Assembly (NCBI RefSeq): GCF_000374185.1
Contig: NZ_KB910518.1
Span: forward strand, 4,946,530-5,010,529
DNA length: 64,000 nucleotides
Origin: Paenibacillus sp. HW567
Lineage (GTDB): Bacteria > Bacillota > Bacilli > Paenibacillales > Paenibacillaceae
Reading direction: 5' to 3'
Both the position numbers and the translations under genes were made by a program. Position 1 is the first letter of the stretch; each line of letters opens with the position of its first letter. The notes under the pieces are model-generated. The model had not been told where the DNA came from. It saw only the letters and a program-made list of their open reading frames with translations, and ran no database searches. Shown here in pieces: positions 16,822 through 25,825 of the stretch.

Positions 16822-19503
16822 CTAATCTCTTGAATATACTTGCAGTTCATGAATGGACCAGTAGTTGCCTCCCGCGCCGGTCTGCATAACTCTGATATAC
16901 CGTGTTTGGACTGACGGGAATTCAATCCGGGTCATTTCCAGCTTGCCTTTGCCGGAAACAACCTTCTTCCAGTTGCTGGCATCATCCGAAACATACAGCT
17001 CATATCCCCGAGGATAATCATAGGCCGATAAGGTATTGTTCAGCTCGACAGCTTCAACGGAGTACTCTTTCCCTAAGTCAATTTGGAAGTATTCGCCTGA
17101 AGCCTGATGTTTGCCGGTATCCCAGCGCGTGCGCCGGTCTCCGTCAATGGCACTCAGGGGATTGGAGGCTTCTGTATTGACATTGGACGATACCTTCCAT
17201 TCCGAACGGTCCAGCGGTACAAGTCCAGTGGCTGTAATCTGAGTTTTCTCTGACATTACGTCAGAGCCCGACACTCTAACCGCATAGGTATACAGTGTGC
17301 CTTCCTGCAAATTCCGGTCGATGTACTCGGTTCCCCGCACACCTGTTGCGACAACCTTCAGGCTGCCGCCCGAGCCGTCGGCACGGAGCACTTCATAGCT
17401 TGCCCCCGGAGCCTCCAGCCAGCCCAGCTTAACGGATAAGCCTTTGATTGCGGAGGCTGTGAGGCCTTGCGGCGCTGCATCCGCCACCTCCGAGGAAGGC
17501 TGCAAAATGTATTGTACCGCCTCACCGGGTGCCAAGGTTTCTGTGAATTCAATTGCAGGCTCGGCCTTTTTCCCCGTAATATAGCTCCGGGCCGCTTCAT
17601 ACGTATCTCCGTTGCCGAAACGCTCACCCTCATACACCGTTTTTTCCGGCATATTGACCTTCACACTGACGGTTTGCGTTGTCTTCTCGAAGTTGACGAA
17701 ATTAACCAGCACCTTGTTCGAGGTTGCCCCGCTTCCCGCCAACGGCTCAAGAGTAGAGGTATCTACCGCACGGACGTAGACCAGCTTGTCGGCCAAGGCA
17801 TCCTTATTCGTAATTTGATACGTTAGCGGAGCGCCGTGTGTGGCATAGGCCAGATCCAGCCGTCTCATAATGCTGACGCGCGAATCCTCGCCTTGCTTGG
17901 TGTAATAGATTTCTGTTTTCGCCGGATCATGCTCTTCCAGGTTGAATCCGTATTTGAACAGGCTGAAATTTTTGAAAAAAGCGGCATGCTGCACGAACAT
18001 ATCCACATAGCCGATATGCGCGCGCATAATCCGGTCGAACACCGCCGCCGTGCGCTCGGAAGCGCCGTATTGATAGGCATCTACATGGGAGTCGGAGGTT
18101 CCGAATTCGGTGGTCAGCATTTTTTTGCCAAGTCCGTCTGCGGCTCCGCCGAAGGTTCTCAGATTCTCCGTAAAGCTGCCTCCATTACTGAAAATATAAG
18201 AATCACCGTAGGAATGCCCATTGGTCAAATCGGTTACTTCCTCCAGCTCATCCCGCTGCTTGGGATCGCGCTCCCAGCCGTCCGGGTCACCGCACTGGCG
18301 TACCGTGCCCGCCTGATTGCCGCAGGATTTCTCGCTGTAATCCGGCCAATAGGCCCAGCCTGGGGCTACGGTCTTCAGATGCGGGGCGATGGACTTGCCC
18401 TTGGTGTTCAGCCAGTCGGCAATTGCGAGATTCACCGCCTTGGAACGGTTGAACAGGCCCGGCTCGTTGTCTACCTCATAATATTGGAAGTTCGGGCTGT
18501 ACTGCTCGAAGTAATCGGTCAGCTTCTCCTCCGCATCATCCGGCAGCGAGCCGTCCTCCTTGAGCTTGATGTCTCCGGTATACAAATACAAGGCCACCGC
18601 CTGCATGTTGTAATCCTTCAATACCTTGTAATAATCCCCCATGTTGGAGCAGGAGCGTCCGACATCACTCGCGCAGCTTGTGCGCATAATATTGCCGCTG
18701 TAGGCTACACCCAGCCATTTCATGATATAAGGCAAATGCGTAACCGCACCTTCATCAAAATAAAACTGCTTATTGTTCACCATAGTTCCGGTTAGCACAT
18801 AGCTGCCGTGAATAGGCTCCTTGATCGGACTCTGGAGCGCTTCCAGGCTAAGATTATCCCAGGTCCACCAGTTGTATTGATCCTCCTTATCGGAAGAATA
18901 GATGCCCCGTGCGGTTTGCAGCTTCAGTTCATTGGTGCCGACTACCAGTTGCTCCTTCGGAATGTACAGCTCATAGGTTTTACGGAAGCTATACTTGCTG
19001 TCCGTTCCCGAGACACCGGCGATTTGAATAATGCCTGACAACTGCCGGTTCGAGAATACGCTCATCTGCGGAACGGATTTGTAGGCATCCAGGATGCTTA
19101 CGCGGAACAAAACCCCGTTCACCGGGAGCTTATCCAGCTTGTACGTAATCCGGAGTTCAGGATTTGTGTCGCCTCTTAGTCCCGAAGGGATATTCTGGAG
19201 CGCTGCCGCCTTAAGCGTGGAAGAAGCGACATTGATAACCTCCTTCGCTCCCGATGCGGCATCCGCAAACTCTGCGTCTGAGCCGTCATGCTGTCCGAGC
19301 TGCCATACTATTGTTCCCTTCGGCAGCTCAGGCCCAACATCACCCGCTGCAGACAATTTGGACATGTCTACCTCCACTTTGCCCTGTCTCATCCCGTCAT
19401 CTCCGAAGAATGAGACAGACAACAGAAGCAAGATGGCGAGTGCTGCAAATCTAAGCAATAGCTGAAGAGGCTTTTGGATGTTTGGCTTTGTCCTTATCGT
19501 CAT
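16822..19503 (-). CDS. Secreted clan-A-like glycoside hydrolase with FN3 and CBM32 domains
   Basis: 893-aa extracellular protein. The order is: signal anchor (about 10-32), a beta-sandwich of polysaccharide-lyase type (about 110-230, ending NWWTWDNLSLEAL), a TIM-barrel catalytic part (about 240-600), a C-terminal beta domain, fibronectin III (about 685-765), and a discoidin/CBM32 sugar-binding domain (about 775-893, WDTGKHQASGEYFQIDLG and the final IHELQVYSR). Candidate catalytic Glu are in EVDNEP (about 349) and LTTEFG (about 468), as in clan GH-A (GH39-like). The ATG at 19503 fits GAGGAC better than that at 19509. It follows the GH26 genes, so it likely acts on the same exopolymer. Confidence 0.75.
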   Translation of the reverse strand: MTIRTKPNIQKPLQLLLRFAALAILLLLSVSFFGDDGMRQGKVEVDMSKLSAAGDVGPELPKGTIVWQLGQHDGSDAEFADAASGAKEVINVASSTLKAAALQNIPSGLRGDTNPELRITYKLDKLPVNGVLFRVSILDAYKSVPQMSVFSNRQLSGIIQIAGVSGTDSKYSFRKTYELYIPKEQLVVGTNELKLQTARGIYSSDKEDQYNWWTWDNLSLEALQSPIKEPIHGSYVLTGTMVNNKQFYFDEGAVTHLPYIMKWLGVAYSGNIMRTSCASDVGRSCSNMGDYYKVLKDYNMQAVALYLYTGDIKLKEDGSLPDDAEEKLTDYFEQYSPNFQYYEVDNEPGLFNRSKAVNLAIADWLNTKGKSIAPHLKTVAPGWAYWPDYSEKSCGNQAGTVRQCGDPDGWERDPKQRDELEEVTDLTNGHSYGDSYIFSNGGSFTENLRTFGGAADGLGKKMLTTEFGTSDSHVDAYQYGASERTAAVFDRIMRAHIGYVDMFVQHAAFFKNFSLFKYGFNLEEHDPAKTEIYYTKQGEDSRVSIMRRLDLAYATHGAPLTYQITNKDALADKLVYVRAVDTSTLEPLAGSGATSNKVLVNFVNFEKTTQTVSVKVNMPEKTVYEGERFGNGDTYEAARSYITGKKAEPAIEFTETLAPGEAVQYILQPSSEVADAAPQGLTASAIKGLSVKLGWLEAPGASYEVLRADGSGGSLKVVATGVRGTEYIDRNLQEGTLYTYAVRVSGSDVMSEKTQITATGLVPLDRSEWKVSSNVNTEASNPLSAIDGDRRTRWDTGKHQASGEYFQIDLGKEYSVEAVELNNTLSAYDYPRGYELYVSDDASNWKKVVSGKGKLEMTRIEFPSVQTRYIRVMQTGAGGNYWSIHELQVYSRD

Positions 19504-19574
19504 TCCCATGTCCTCACTTTCTTCCGGGGTGTCTATTCTCTGGCTCTATAGGGCCTCACTGCTGCTTCAGTTCT

Positions 19575-21095
19575 TCATGGAAAGGTTAGTGCGTTCTGGG
19601 GAATGACCGTTGTCTTCTGACTCGGACTTTTCCACATTAGGCGGATGTTTGCATCACCACGGTTCTCGTAATACTCAATCTTAATATCATACGGGGTTCC
19701 TGCTGCAAGCAGGATGTCACCCTCACGGCTGATGCCGCTTTGCTTCCTCCAACTGTCGATGATCAGCTTGCCGCCGATCCAGACGCGGACACCGTCATCC
19801 GAAGAAGCAATGAAGGTATACTTTTCACTGTAGACCGGCTTGATTTTGCCCGTCCAGCGAACGGAGAAGGAATCTTTGCCGATGCCTGCCGCGGGAGAGC
19901 CTCCGTGCCAATTGAAATCAATCTTCTTGTCATTACGGGTCAGCACCGCAGGTCCTAACAGGTCTGCGTTGTTGAAATACTGGCCGGTTAAGCCGTTTTT
20001 TAAGATCGGAGGTGTATTGATCGGTGTACTGACGGGTTTGCCTTGAGTCTCGATATAATCAGCTCTGGACAAGGTGCGTGTGTTGCTCATGAAGCTTTTA
20101 ATGGTCTGCAGATTATTGTTTTGGGTCAGCATTTTCCCCCATGTCATCATATATACCCATTTGCTCTGGGTTTGAGACAATGTAACAGGGTCTGGAAGCT
20201 CTCCGCTCTCGCCGATGCCGATAGGCTTGCCGTCCGCCAGCGACAGCAGGTTGTCATAGTACGACTGCTTGAAATCATTGTTATAAATGTCCGCTGCCAG
20301 CACGTCAACCTTAGCCGTCCCAGGATAATAGGACTCATAGGGATCTGCCCATTCATTGGGCGCATTCGGGTTCCATACCCACAGCAGGTTGTTCAGCTTA
20401 TGCTTGTTCACCAAACGGTCGTAGGCTATATTCCAAAGCTCGGTAAAATTATCCTTCTGCCCCCACCAGAACCAGTTCCCGTTCATTTCATGATAAGGCC
20501 GCCACAGGACCGGAACTCCGGCATCGCGCAATTCGCCCAGGTAGAAGGCAACCTCGTCAAGCGCAGCAATCAGGCTCTTGTACTGCGGGGTTCCCGGCGT
20601 AACATAAGCGTCAAACTTCTCCTGGCTGAGGCTCATACGCACATTGGCCCACTCGGGAGAGGTTCCGGGCAGATTCTGGTGGAAGGTCATCGCCACGATG
20701 CCGCCGCCCTTATACCACCTAATCGCACTGTCTACAACAGCCTGGCGCTGCCGGGCAATCGTTCCCGCAGGCTGGTTGTTAACCGCTCCAAGCTCATAGC
20801 CATGGAGTACCGCGTACTCCCCGCTGATATTTTTAAGCGCGTTGTTGAACTCGTCAGGACTCTCCAGATAATCATGCTGGCCGGAAACGATGCCCTTGCC
20901 GCTAAGATTGGCGAGATAATCCAGAAGACCTGCCGCTTCCTTGGAAGCAGTAGAATTCACAGGCGCGTTCGGCTCTGCCGAAACCAGCCCATTCCCGGAT
21001 ACAGGAAGACTCCGGTCCTCTGTCCAGGGCAATAAAGAAAGACTAAGGATGACAAGAAAAATCGTAATTAACCGGTACTTGCGAAAAGTGTTCAA
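19575..21095 (-). CDS. Secreted GH26 beta-mannanase-like enzyme with PA14 domain
   Basis: 506-aa extracellular protein. After a signal peptide (to about residue 40) comes a GH26 domain (about 50-340) and a C-terminal PA14 domain (about 365-500, TFIASSDDGVRVWIGGK). The acid/base Glu is in RPYHEMNGNWFWW (about 203) and the nucleophile Glu in IGIGESGE (about 296), both intact. GH26 enzymes cut beta-1,4-mannans; here the target may be the cell's own mannose-containing EPS. The start codon is TTG behind AAAGGAG with 6 nt spacing. It is a paralogue of the upstream gene at 21290, with which it is probably co-regulated. Confidence 0.88.
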   Translation of the reverse strand: MNTFRKYRLITIFLVILSLSLLPWTEDRSLPVSGNGLVSAEPNAPVNSTASKEAAGLLDYLANLSGKGIVSGQHDYLESPDEFNNALKNISGEYAVLHGYELGAVNNQPAGTIARQRQAVVDSAIRWYKGGGIVAMTFHQNLPGTSPEWANVRMSLSQEKFDAYVTPGTPQYKSLIAALDEVAFYLGELRDAGVPVLWRPYHEMNGNWFWWGQKDNFTELWNIAYDRLVNKHKLNNLLWVWNPNAPNEWADPYESYYPGTAKVDVLAADIYNNDFKQSYYDNLLSLADGKPIGIGESGELPDPVTLSQTQSKWVYMMTWGKMLTQNNNLQTIKSFMSNTRTLSRADYIETQGKPVSTPINTPPILKNGLTGQYFNNADLLGPAVLTRNDKKIDFNWHGGSPAAGIGKDSFSVRWTGKIKPVYSEKYTFIASSDDGVRVWIGGKLIIDSWRKQSGISREGDILLAAGTPYDIKIEYYENRGDANIRLMWKSPSQKTTVIPQNALTFP

Positions 21096-21112
21096 TGTAA
21101 TCTCCTTTCTCC

Positions 21113-21174
21113 AGCCGCATCTGCCATGAATACTCTCCTGGTGCAGGCGATACTTCTTGGGGCAAATGCCGGCT
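21113..21174 (-). promoter_or_regulatory. Possible structured leader before the GH26 gene at 19575
   Basis: On the minus strand AGCCGGCAT (21166-21174) can pair with ATGCGGCT (21113-21120, one bulge), closing a loop of about 45 nt directly before the Shine-Dalgarno. It does not match the c-di-GMP-I consensus or another riboswitch class I know. Confidence 0.3.
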
Positions 21175-21178
21175 ATAG

Positions 21179-21212
21179 CTTAGTAGCCCTGCCGGTAAGC
21201 AGGGCCACTAAG
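21179..21212 (-). terminator. Strong hairpin between the two GH26 genes
   Basis: CTTAGTAGCCCTGC (21179-21192) pairs with GCAGGGCCACTAAG (21199-21212), one mismatch. No U-run follows on the minus strand, so it may be a partial terminator or an mRNA-stabilising structure rather than a full stop. Confidence 0.5.
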
Positions 21213-21289
21213 AGTGGGCTTTATAGGATTTAGTATTGTAACGACTTAACCAGTATCGGCGTTCGGTGATGAATTTAGCAGTAATTCAC

Positions 21290-23755
21290 TTAGGAAGCGG
21301 AAGGAAGAAAAAGTGCGTTCGCCGGGACCGTCCCTTTAACCTGGCTCGGACTTTCCCACATCAGCCGTGCTTTTGCATCCCCTTGATTCTCGTAATACTC
21401 CATTTTGAGTTCATATAGCTGCCCGGCTTGCAGGCTTATGCTTCCTGTACGTTCAGTTCCGCTCTGCTTCGTCCAACTGTCAATCACCAGGGTTCCATTG
21501 ACCCAAACGCGTACACCATCATCTGTTGTCGTATAAAAGGAATAGGTCTCACTGTACTGCGGCTTGATCTTCCCGCTCCAGCGAACAGAGAAGAAATCAT
21601 TGCCGATTGCAGCGTCCGGCGAGCCTTGACGCCAGTTGAAATCAAGCACCGCATCATTGCGCACCAATGCCGGAGTACCCGACAGTTGCATATTATTGAA
21701 ATATTCCCCCTGCAATCCGTTCGCAGCCGGAGCCGGCGCACTGATCACTTGCGGTGTTGGGGTTGGCGCTGCTGTAGGTGCCGATACTGTTGCTGGTATT
21801 GGTGTTGCTGTCGATACTGGTGTTGGTGTTGCTGTCGATACTGGTATTGGTGTTGCTGCTGATGCTGGTATTGGTGTTGCTGTCGATACTGGTGTTGGTG
21901 TTGCAGTCGATGCTGGTGTTGGTGTTGCTGTTGATGCTGGTGTTGCTGTCGATACTGGTGTTGGTGTTGCAGTCGATGCTGGTGTTGGTGTTGCTGTTGA
22001 TGCTGGTGTTGCTGTCGATACTGGTGTTGCTGCTGGTGCTTGTGTTGCGATTAATACTGGTGCTGCCGTTGCCGCCAACTCCGCTGAAGCTGTGCTTGCG
22101 TTGACAGCCGGCGTATTTACAAACAAAGCGCTGGCCGGAACCGTTACCTTCGCCTGGCTGGGACTTTGCCACATCAGGCGGATATTGGCATCGCCCGCGT
22201 TCTCGTAATATTCAACCTTGATATTGTATAGCTGACCCGCCTTTAAGGCGATGCTTCCGGTTCGTTCGGTTCCGCTCTGCTTCATCCAACTGTCGATTAC
22301 GGCTGTACCGTCAATATAGACGCGGATACCATCATCTGAAGTGGTATAGAATTGATAAGTCTCACTGTAAGACGGCTTGATCTTGCCGGTCCAGCGGATG
22401 GAGAAAGCATCCACACCAAGCGCCGGGTCAGGTGCAGCCTGACGCCAGTTGAAGTTGATTGCCGCATCGTTGCGTACCAGGGCAGGCGTGCCTGAAAGTG
22501 TCATGTTCCTGAAGTACTCCCCCTGAAGACCATTCAGGATTGGCCCTGGTGCTTGTGCCGCATCGTCATCGTACGGTGTTGAAGTTGGCTTTGCCGTAGG
22601 TACTGAGGTTGGTGTCGGTGTCGCTGTTGGCTTCGGTGTTGCTGTTGGCGTTGGTGTTGGTGTCGCTGTTGGCTTCGGTGTTGCCGTTGGCGTCGGCGTC
22701 GGTGTTGCTGTCGGTGCCAATCCCGCTTTGTATTTGTCACGGGTTAGTGTATAGCTGTCATTCATGAAGCTTTTGATGGTATCGGCACTGTTGTTCTCAT
22801 AGAGCATTTTGCCCCAGCTCATCATATATACCCAATTTTTCTGGGATTGCTTCAGCTTTGCTGTGCTTGGCATTTGACCATTTTCACCGATGGCAATGGG
22901 TTTGCCGTTAGCAAGGCTCAGCAGGCTGTCATGATAGATATTCATATAATCGTTATCGTATATATCTGCCGCAAGAACGTCTACCTTGTCAGCCCCTGGA
23001 TAAGTCAAGGCATAGGGATCGGACCAGGTATTCGGCGCATTCGGGTTCCATACCCACAGCAGGTTGTTTAATTTATGAACGCCCACAAAGCGGTCATACA
23101 TAATATTCCATAGCTTGGGGAAGTTGTTTTTCTTCCCCCACCAGAACCAGTTGCCGTTCATTTCATGATAAGGTCTCCAGAGTACCGGAACACCTGCATC
23201 CCGCAGAGTCTTGAGCGAGACCGCTACCTTGTCCAGATCGGCGATCAGGCTGTTGTACTGCGTTGTTCCCGGTGTTACATACTTATCAAAATTGTCTTGG
23301 GTTAACGGCATTTGGACGTTGGCCCATTGATATGAAGTGCCGGGCAATTGCTCATGGAAGGTCATCGCGACGATTCCGCCATTTTTATACCAGTTGATCG
23401 CACTGTTCACTACATTCCGGCGCTGCTCGGCTGCAGTGCTCTCCGATTGACCGCTGATCACGCCCAGTTCATAGCCGTGAAGGGCCGCAAATTGCCCGCT
23501 TGTTCCCTTAAGCTTGTTGCTGAATTCATCGGGACTTTCCAGGTAGTCATGCTGTCCGGAGATAATGCCTTTACCTGTAATGGAATAGAGGTCGCTAAGC
23601 AGTTTGACTGCCGCCGGGGAGGCATCGGGGTTGACCGGAGCTGAAGGACTTGCAGCAGCCCTTGCGGATGAAGGCGCAATCCCTAATGCAGTCATAAACA
23701 GAGCAATGGACAAAACAGCACTCAAAAAACGAAAATTACGGTAAGTTGTCATCAT
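21290..23755 (-). CDS. Secreted GH26 beta-mannanase-like enzyme with two PA14 domains and Thr/Pro linkers
   Basis: 821-aa extracellular enzyme. The order is: signal peptide (to about 33), GH26 domain (about 45-340), a first Thr/Pro linker, PA14 (about 405-535), a long Ala/Ser/Thr/Pro linker (about 545-680), and a second PA14 (about 690-821). The acid/base Glu is in RPYHEMNGNWFWWGKKNN and the nucleophile Glu in PIAIGENGQMP. PA14 domains bind carbohydrates or serve adhesion. AAAGGAAG precedes ATG ATG at 23755; the longer frame is part of the riboswitch leader. Expression is probably set by the c-di-GMP-I riboswitch directly upstream. Confidence 0.9.
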   Translation of the reverse strand: MMTTYRNFRFLSAVLSIALFMTALGIAPSSARAAASPSAPVNPDASPAAVKLLSDLYSITGKGIISGQHDYLESPDEFSNKLKGTSGQFAALHGYELGVISGQSESTAAEQRRNVVNSAINWYKNGGIVAMTFHEQLPGTSYQWANVQMPLTQDNFDKYVTPGTTQYNSLIADLDKVAVSLKTLRDAGVPVLWRPYHEMNGNWFWWGKKNNFPKLWNIMYDRFVGVHKLNNLLWVWNPNAPNTWSDPYALTYPGADKVDVLAADIYDNDYMNIYHDSLLSLANGKPIAIGENGQMPSTAKLKQSQKNWVYMMSWGKMLYENNSADTIKSFMNDSYTLTRDKYKAGLAPTATPTPTPTATPKPTATPTPTPTATPKPTATPTPTSVPTAKPTSTPYDDDAAQAPGPILNGLQGEYFRNMTLSGTPALVRNDAAINFNWRQAAPDPALGVDAFSIRWTGKIKPSYSETYQFYTTSDDGIRVYIDGTAVIDSWMKQSGTERTGSIALKAGQLYNIKVEYYENAGDANIRLMWQSPSQAKVTVPASALFVNTPAVNASTASAELAATAAPVLIATQAPAATPVSTATPASTATPTPASTATPTPVSTATPASTATPTPASTATPTPVSTATPIPASAATPIPVSTATPTPVSTATPIPATVSAPTAAPTPTPQVISAPAPAANGLQGEYFNNMQLSGTPALVRNDAVLDFNWRQGSPDAAIGNDFFSVRWSGKIKPQYSETYSFYTTTDDGVRVWVNGTLVIDSWTKQSGTERTGSISLQAGQLYELKMEYYENQGDAKARLMWESPSQVKGTVPANALFLPSAS
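21770..22060. repeat. In-frame minisatellite coding the second Thr/Pro linker
   Basis: Degenerate short repeats coding STATPTP-like units (plus-strand motif GGTGTTGGTGTTGCTGTCGA and variants) run for about 290 bp. Units of 18, 24 and longer multiples recur almost exactly, for example around 21905-21960 and 21965-22020. Because all are multiples of three, gain or loss of units would change linker length without a frameshift. Confidence 0.75.
22595..22715. repeat. In-frame repeats coding the first Thr/Pro linker
   Basis: About 120 bp of repeated GTTGGTGTCGGTGTCGCTGT-like units encode alternating TPTPTATPKPTA blocks between the GH26 domain and the first PA14. It is distinct in unit from the second linker, which is Ala/Ser-richer. 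Confidence 0.65.
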
Positions 23756-23763
23756 TCTTCTTC

Positions 23764-23845
23764 CTTTCGGTAGCCAGGCTGCCACTCTTTCGAAGGCCCT
23801 ATAGCTTTGCGTCCCTACCTTTCGATAGGTTTGCCTTTTCGTTGT
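23764..23845 (-). promoter_or_regulatory. Cyclic di-GMP-I riboswitch (GEMM-I)
   Basis: The minus strand matches the GEMM-I core: GGCAAACC, a CGAAAG tetraloop stem (CCTATCGAAAGGTAGG), the invariant GGGACGCAAAGC, then the P3 arm with tetraloop receptor GGCAGCCTGGCTACC. The receptor side ends only 6 nt before the AAAGGAAG ribosome site of the GH26-PA14 gene, so control of translation initiation is likely; no terminator hairpin is seen between it and the start. c-di-GMP commonly controls EPS and adhesion genes, fitting the context. Confidence 0.9.
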
Positions 23846-23979
23846 GAAGGAATAATCCCTCTTACCGTAAGTATCGTCGCGAATAGTTTATAGTTTAGAG
23901 CATAAATGAAATTTTCTTAATAAATGGTTCTTAATACCTGTTTTGGGTTTGTAACAATTGGGTAAATAGATTAATTCGC

Positions 23980-25353
23980 CTATGAAATGAACTGCTGCAG
24001 GGCGATATCTTCCCAGTCCAGAGTAATGCGAATATTGTCCTCCTCCACCAGCTCCGAGCCGGTCTGAACTTCAATAAACTCCACATCCGTCAGAGCCAGA
24101 ATCGCATGTTTGGTGCCTTCCGGTATGCGGACCACATCCCCTGCTTTCACATTATGTTTCTTCTCATTCAGCACAATGCTCGCCTCACCGCTGACGATGG
24201 TCCAGATTTCACTGCGCTTGTGGTGAAGCTGATAGCTGATATTTTTACCCTTGGTTATGAAAATCCGCTTGGTCAGCACCTCATTGCCCTCATCATACTT
24301 CACGTAATCAATCACCTTGTAGTGGCCCCAGCGGCGTTCCTCGTACATCGGTCTTTGTTCAAAAGATTTCAGCACTTCCTTGATGCGCGGGCTTTCTGTC
24401 TTATGGGTTACCAGAATGCCATCCGGGCTGGCAGCGATAATCAGGTCCTTGGCTCCAATTACAGTAATTGGAATATCAAGCTCATTGATCAGGCTGGTTC
24501 CTTCGGAATCGGCAGTCACAAAACCTTTGCCCACATGGTTGCTGCTCATTTCTTCGGTCAGCGTATTCCAGGTGCCTAAGTCCTTCCAGAATCCGGCGTA
24601 GGGCTGTACGACAATATTCTCTTCCTTCTCTACCACTTCGTAGTCAAAGCTGATAGAGGACAGCAATTTATACTGCTTCTGCAGCTCCTCATAATTCAGA
24701 GGCAGCCCTTTCCGCTGCAAGATATCAAGCAGATACCCGAGCCGGAAAGCGAATACGCCGCAGTTCCACAGTGCGCCGCGGCTGATCAGCTCCTCGGCCA
24801 GGACACGGTCGGGCTTCTCCTGGAAGTGGCTCACCTGCATATAACCACTTGCCCCCGCCGTATCACCGGTAGGAATGATGTAGCCGTATTTCTCCGAAGC
24901 AAGCTCAGGGACTACGCCCATCAGCGCCAGATTTGCGCCGCTCTCCTGCATGGTTGCCTCAAGCTGCATTACCGTATCAAAAAATGAAGTCTCCACATAC
25001 GGATCAACCGGAAGAATAGCCACGGTCTCACTTGGAGACACGCCGCCCATTGAATACAAATAGGCAGCCGTCAGGGCGATGGCCGGAAAAGTATCGCGGC
25101 GTTCAGGCTCCACAATGATTGGTACCTCTGCACCGAGCTGGCTCTGAATCATTTCGACCTGGCTGCGGCCGGTAGCAAGGTACGAGGATTTCGCCATTCC
25201 TGTCTCCTGCAGTTGTCTCCATACACGCTGTACCATAGATTCCGGTTCACCGGCCGGGCTTTCCAGTACCTTCAGAAATTGCTTCGAACGTGAATCGTTG
25301 GACAAAGGCCAGAGCCGTTTACCAGAACCGCCTGATAGAAGTACCAGTTTCAT
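23980..25353 (-). CDS. manC: Mannose-1-phosphate guanylyltransferase / type II phosphomannose isomerase
   Basis: 457-aa cytosolic enzyme making GDP-mannose for EPS synthesis. The N-terminal nucleotidyltransferase has LLSGGSGKRLWPLS (P-loop-like signature) and FQEKPD with GVFAFR later. The C-terminal 110 residues form a cupin of the mannose-6-phosphate isomerase type (ISYQLHHKRSEIWTIVSGEA), as in AlgA/ManC. GGGAGGG precedes the ATG. It is the last biosynthetic gene of the cluster, followed by GH26 hydrolases, which supports a mannose-containing polymer. Confidence 0.92.
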   Translation of the reverse strand: MKLVLLSGGSGKRLWPLSNDSRSKQFLKVLESPAGEPESMVQRVWRQLQETGMAKSSYLATGRSQVEMIQSQLGAEVPIIVEPERRDTFPAIALTAAYLYSMGGVSPSETVAILPVDPYVETSFFDTVMQLEATMQESGANLALMGVVPELASEKYGYIIPTGDTAGASGYMQVSHFQEKPDRVLAEELISRGALWNCGVFAFRLGYLLDILQRKGLPLNYEELQKQYKLLSSISFDYEVVEKEENIVVQPYAGFWKDLGTWNTLTEEMSSNHVGKGFVTADSEGTSLINELDIPITVIGAKDLIIAASPDGILVTHKTESPRIKEVLKSFEQRPMYEERRWGHYKVIDYVKYDEGNEVLTKRIFITKGKNISYQLHHKRSEIWTIVSGEASIVLNEKKHNVKAGDVVRIPEGTKHAILALTDVEFIEVQTGSELVEEDNIRITLDWEDIALQQFIS

Positions 25354-25457
25354 GAGTGAACCCTCCCATTTATGAGTTGTCGCGATAATATCGGATTGTT
25401 ATTGTTAGCTTCGACGGGGACGAAGCTTAAAGGCGAGCTGTTGCGGGAGTCACTGCA

Positions 25458-25585
25458 AGGAATGTTTGGACTTTCGGCCGGCTGTTGTCTCCAGATTTCC
25501 TGATTTAGACCGCTGTTCGCGGTAGAAATCCGGAGACAAAGGCGGACGCTACGCTCCTACAGTTCCAAAATTCCTCTCCGTTCCT
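25458..25585 (+). repeat. Dispersed hairpin repeat, copy 2
   Basis: Stem TTGTCTCCAGATTTC (25485-25499) with GAAATCCGGAGACAA (25525-25539), one mismatch, capped by ACCGC/GCGGT. It is followed by AAGGCGGACGCTACGCTCC and a CCAAAATTCC flank. The same architecture as copies 1 and 3 with a different stem sequence that stays paired. Confidence 0.8.
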
Positions 25586-25596
25586 TCCCTTAACAG

Positions 25597-25670
25597 CCTC
25601 TTTGCTCGCTTCACCCGGGGGCGAAGCTCCCTGCTAAAGATCCGGGCATTGCCGCTTGTGTCGCGGCAGT
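25597..25670. repeat. Direct repeat, left copy
   Basis: About 73 bp starting CTTTGCTCGCTTCACCCG and ending CGCGGCAGT; it is repeated at 25753-25825 with roughly 85% identity by eye. Shared core: CTGCTAAAG followed by CCGGGCATTGCCGCTTGT (left) or CCGGCATTGCCGCTTGT (right). Confidence 0.7.
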
Positions 25671-25752
25671 GTTGGGCTTTCGGCCGCTGCGCTGCGAAGC
25701 TTACAACCTTCTGTTAAGAACGCTTGTTGTACTAGGCGTTCTGTATGCACCA

Positions 25753-25825
25753 ACCCTTTGCTCGCCTCGCCCGAAGGCGAAGCACACTGCTAAAGTTCCG
25801 GCATTGCCGCTTGTTGGGCGGCAGT
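25753..25825. repeat. Direct repeat, right copy
   Basis: Second copy of the 73-bp repeat, 83 bp after the first, ending 36 bp before the ugd stop. No open frame. Possibly a duplicated fragment of an element not otherwise present here. Confidence 0.7.

Noticed and set aside
17836..18795. Long plus-strand frame inside the CBM32 hydrolase gene
   Set aside because: It is antisense to a well supported gene and has no domain or ribosome site.
21693..22172. Asn/Thr/Ser-rich frame in the linker region
   Set aside because: It is a shifted frame of the Thr/Pro minisatellite of the GH26 gene and lacks a ribosome site.
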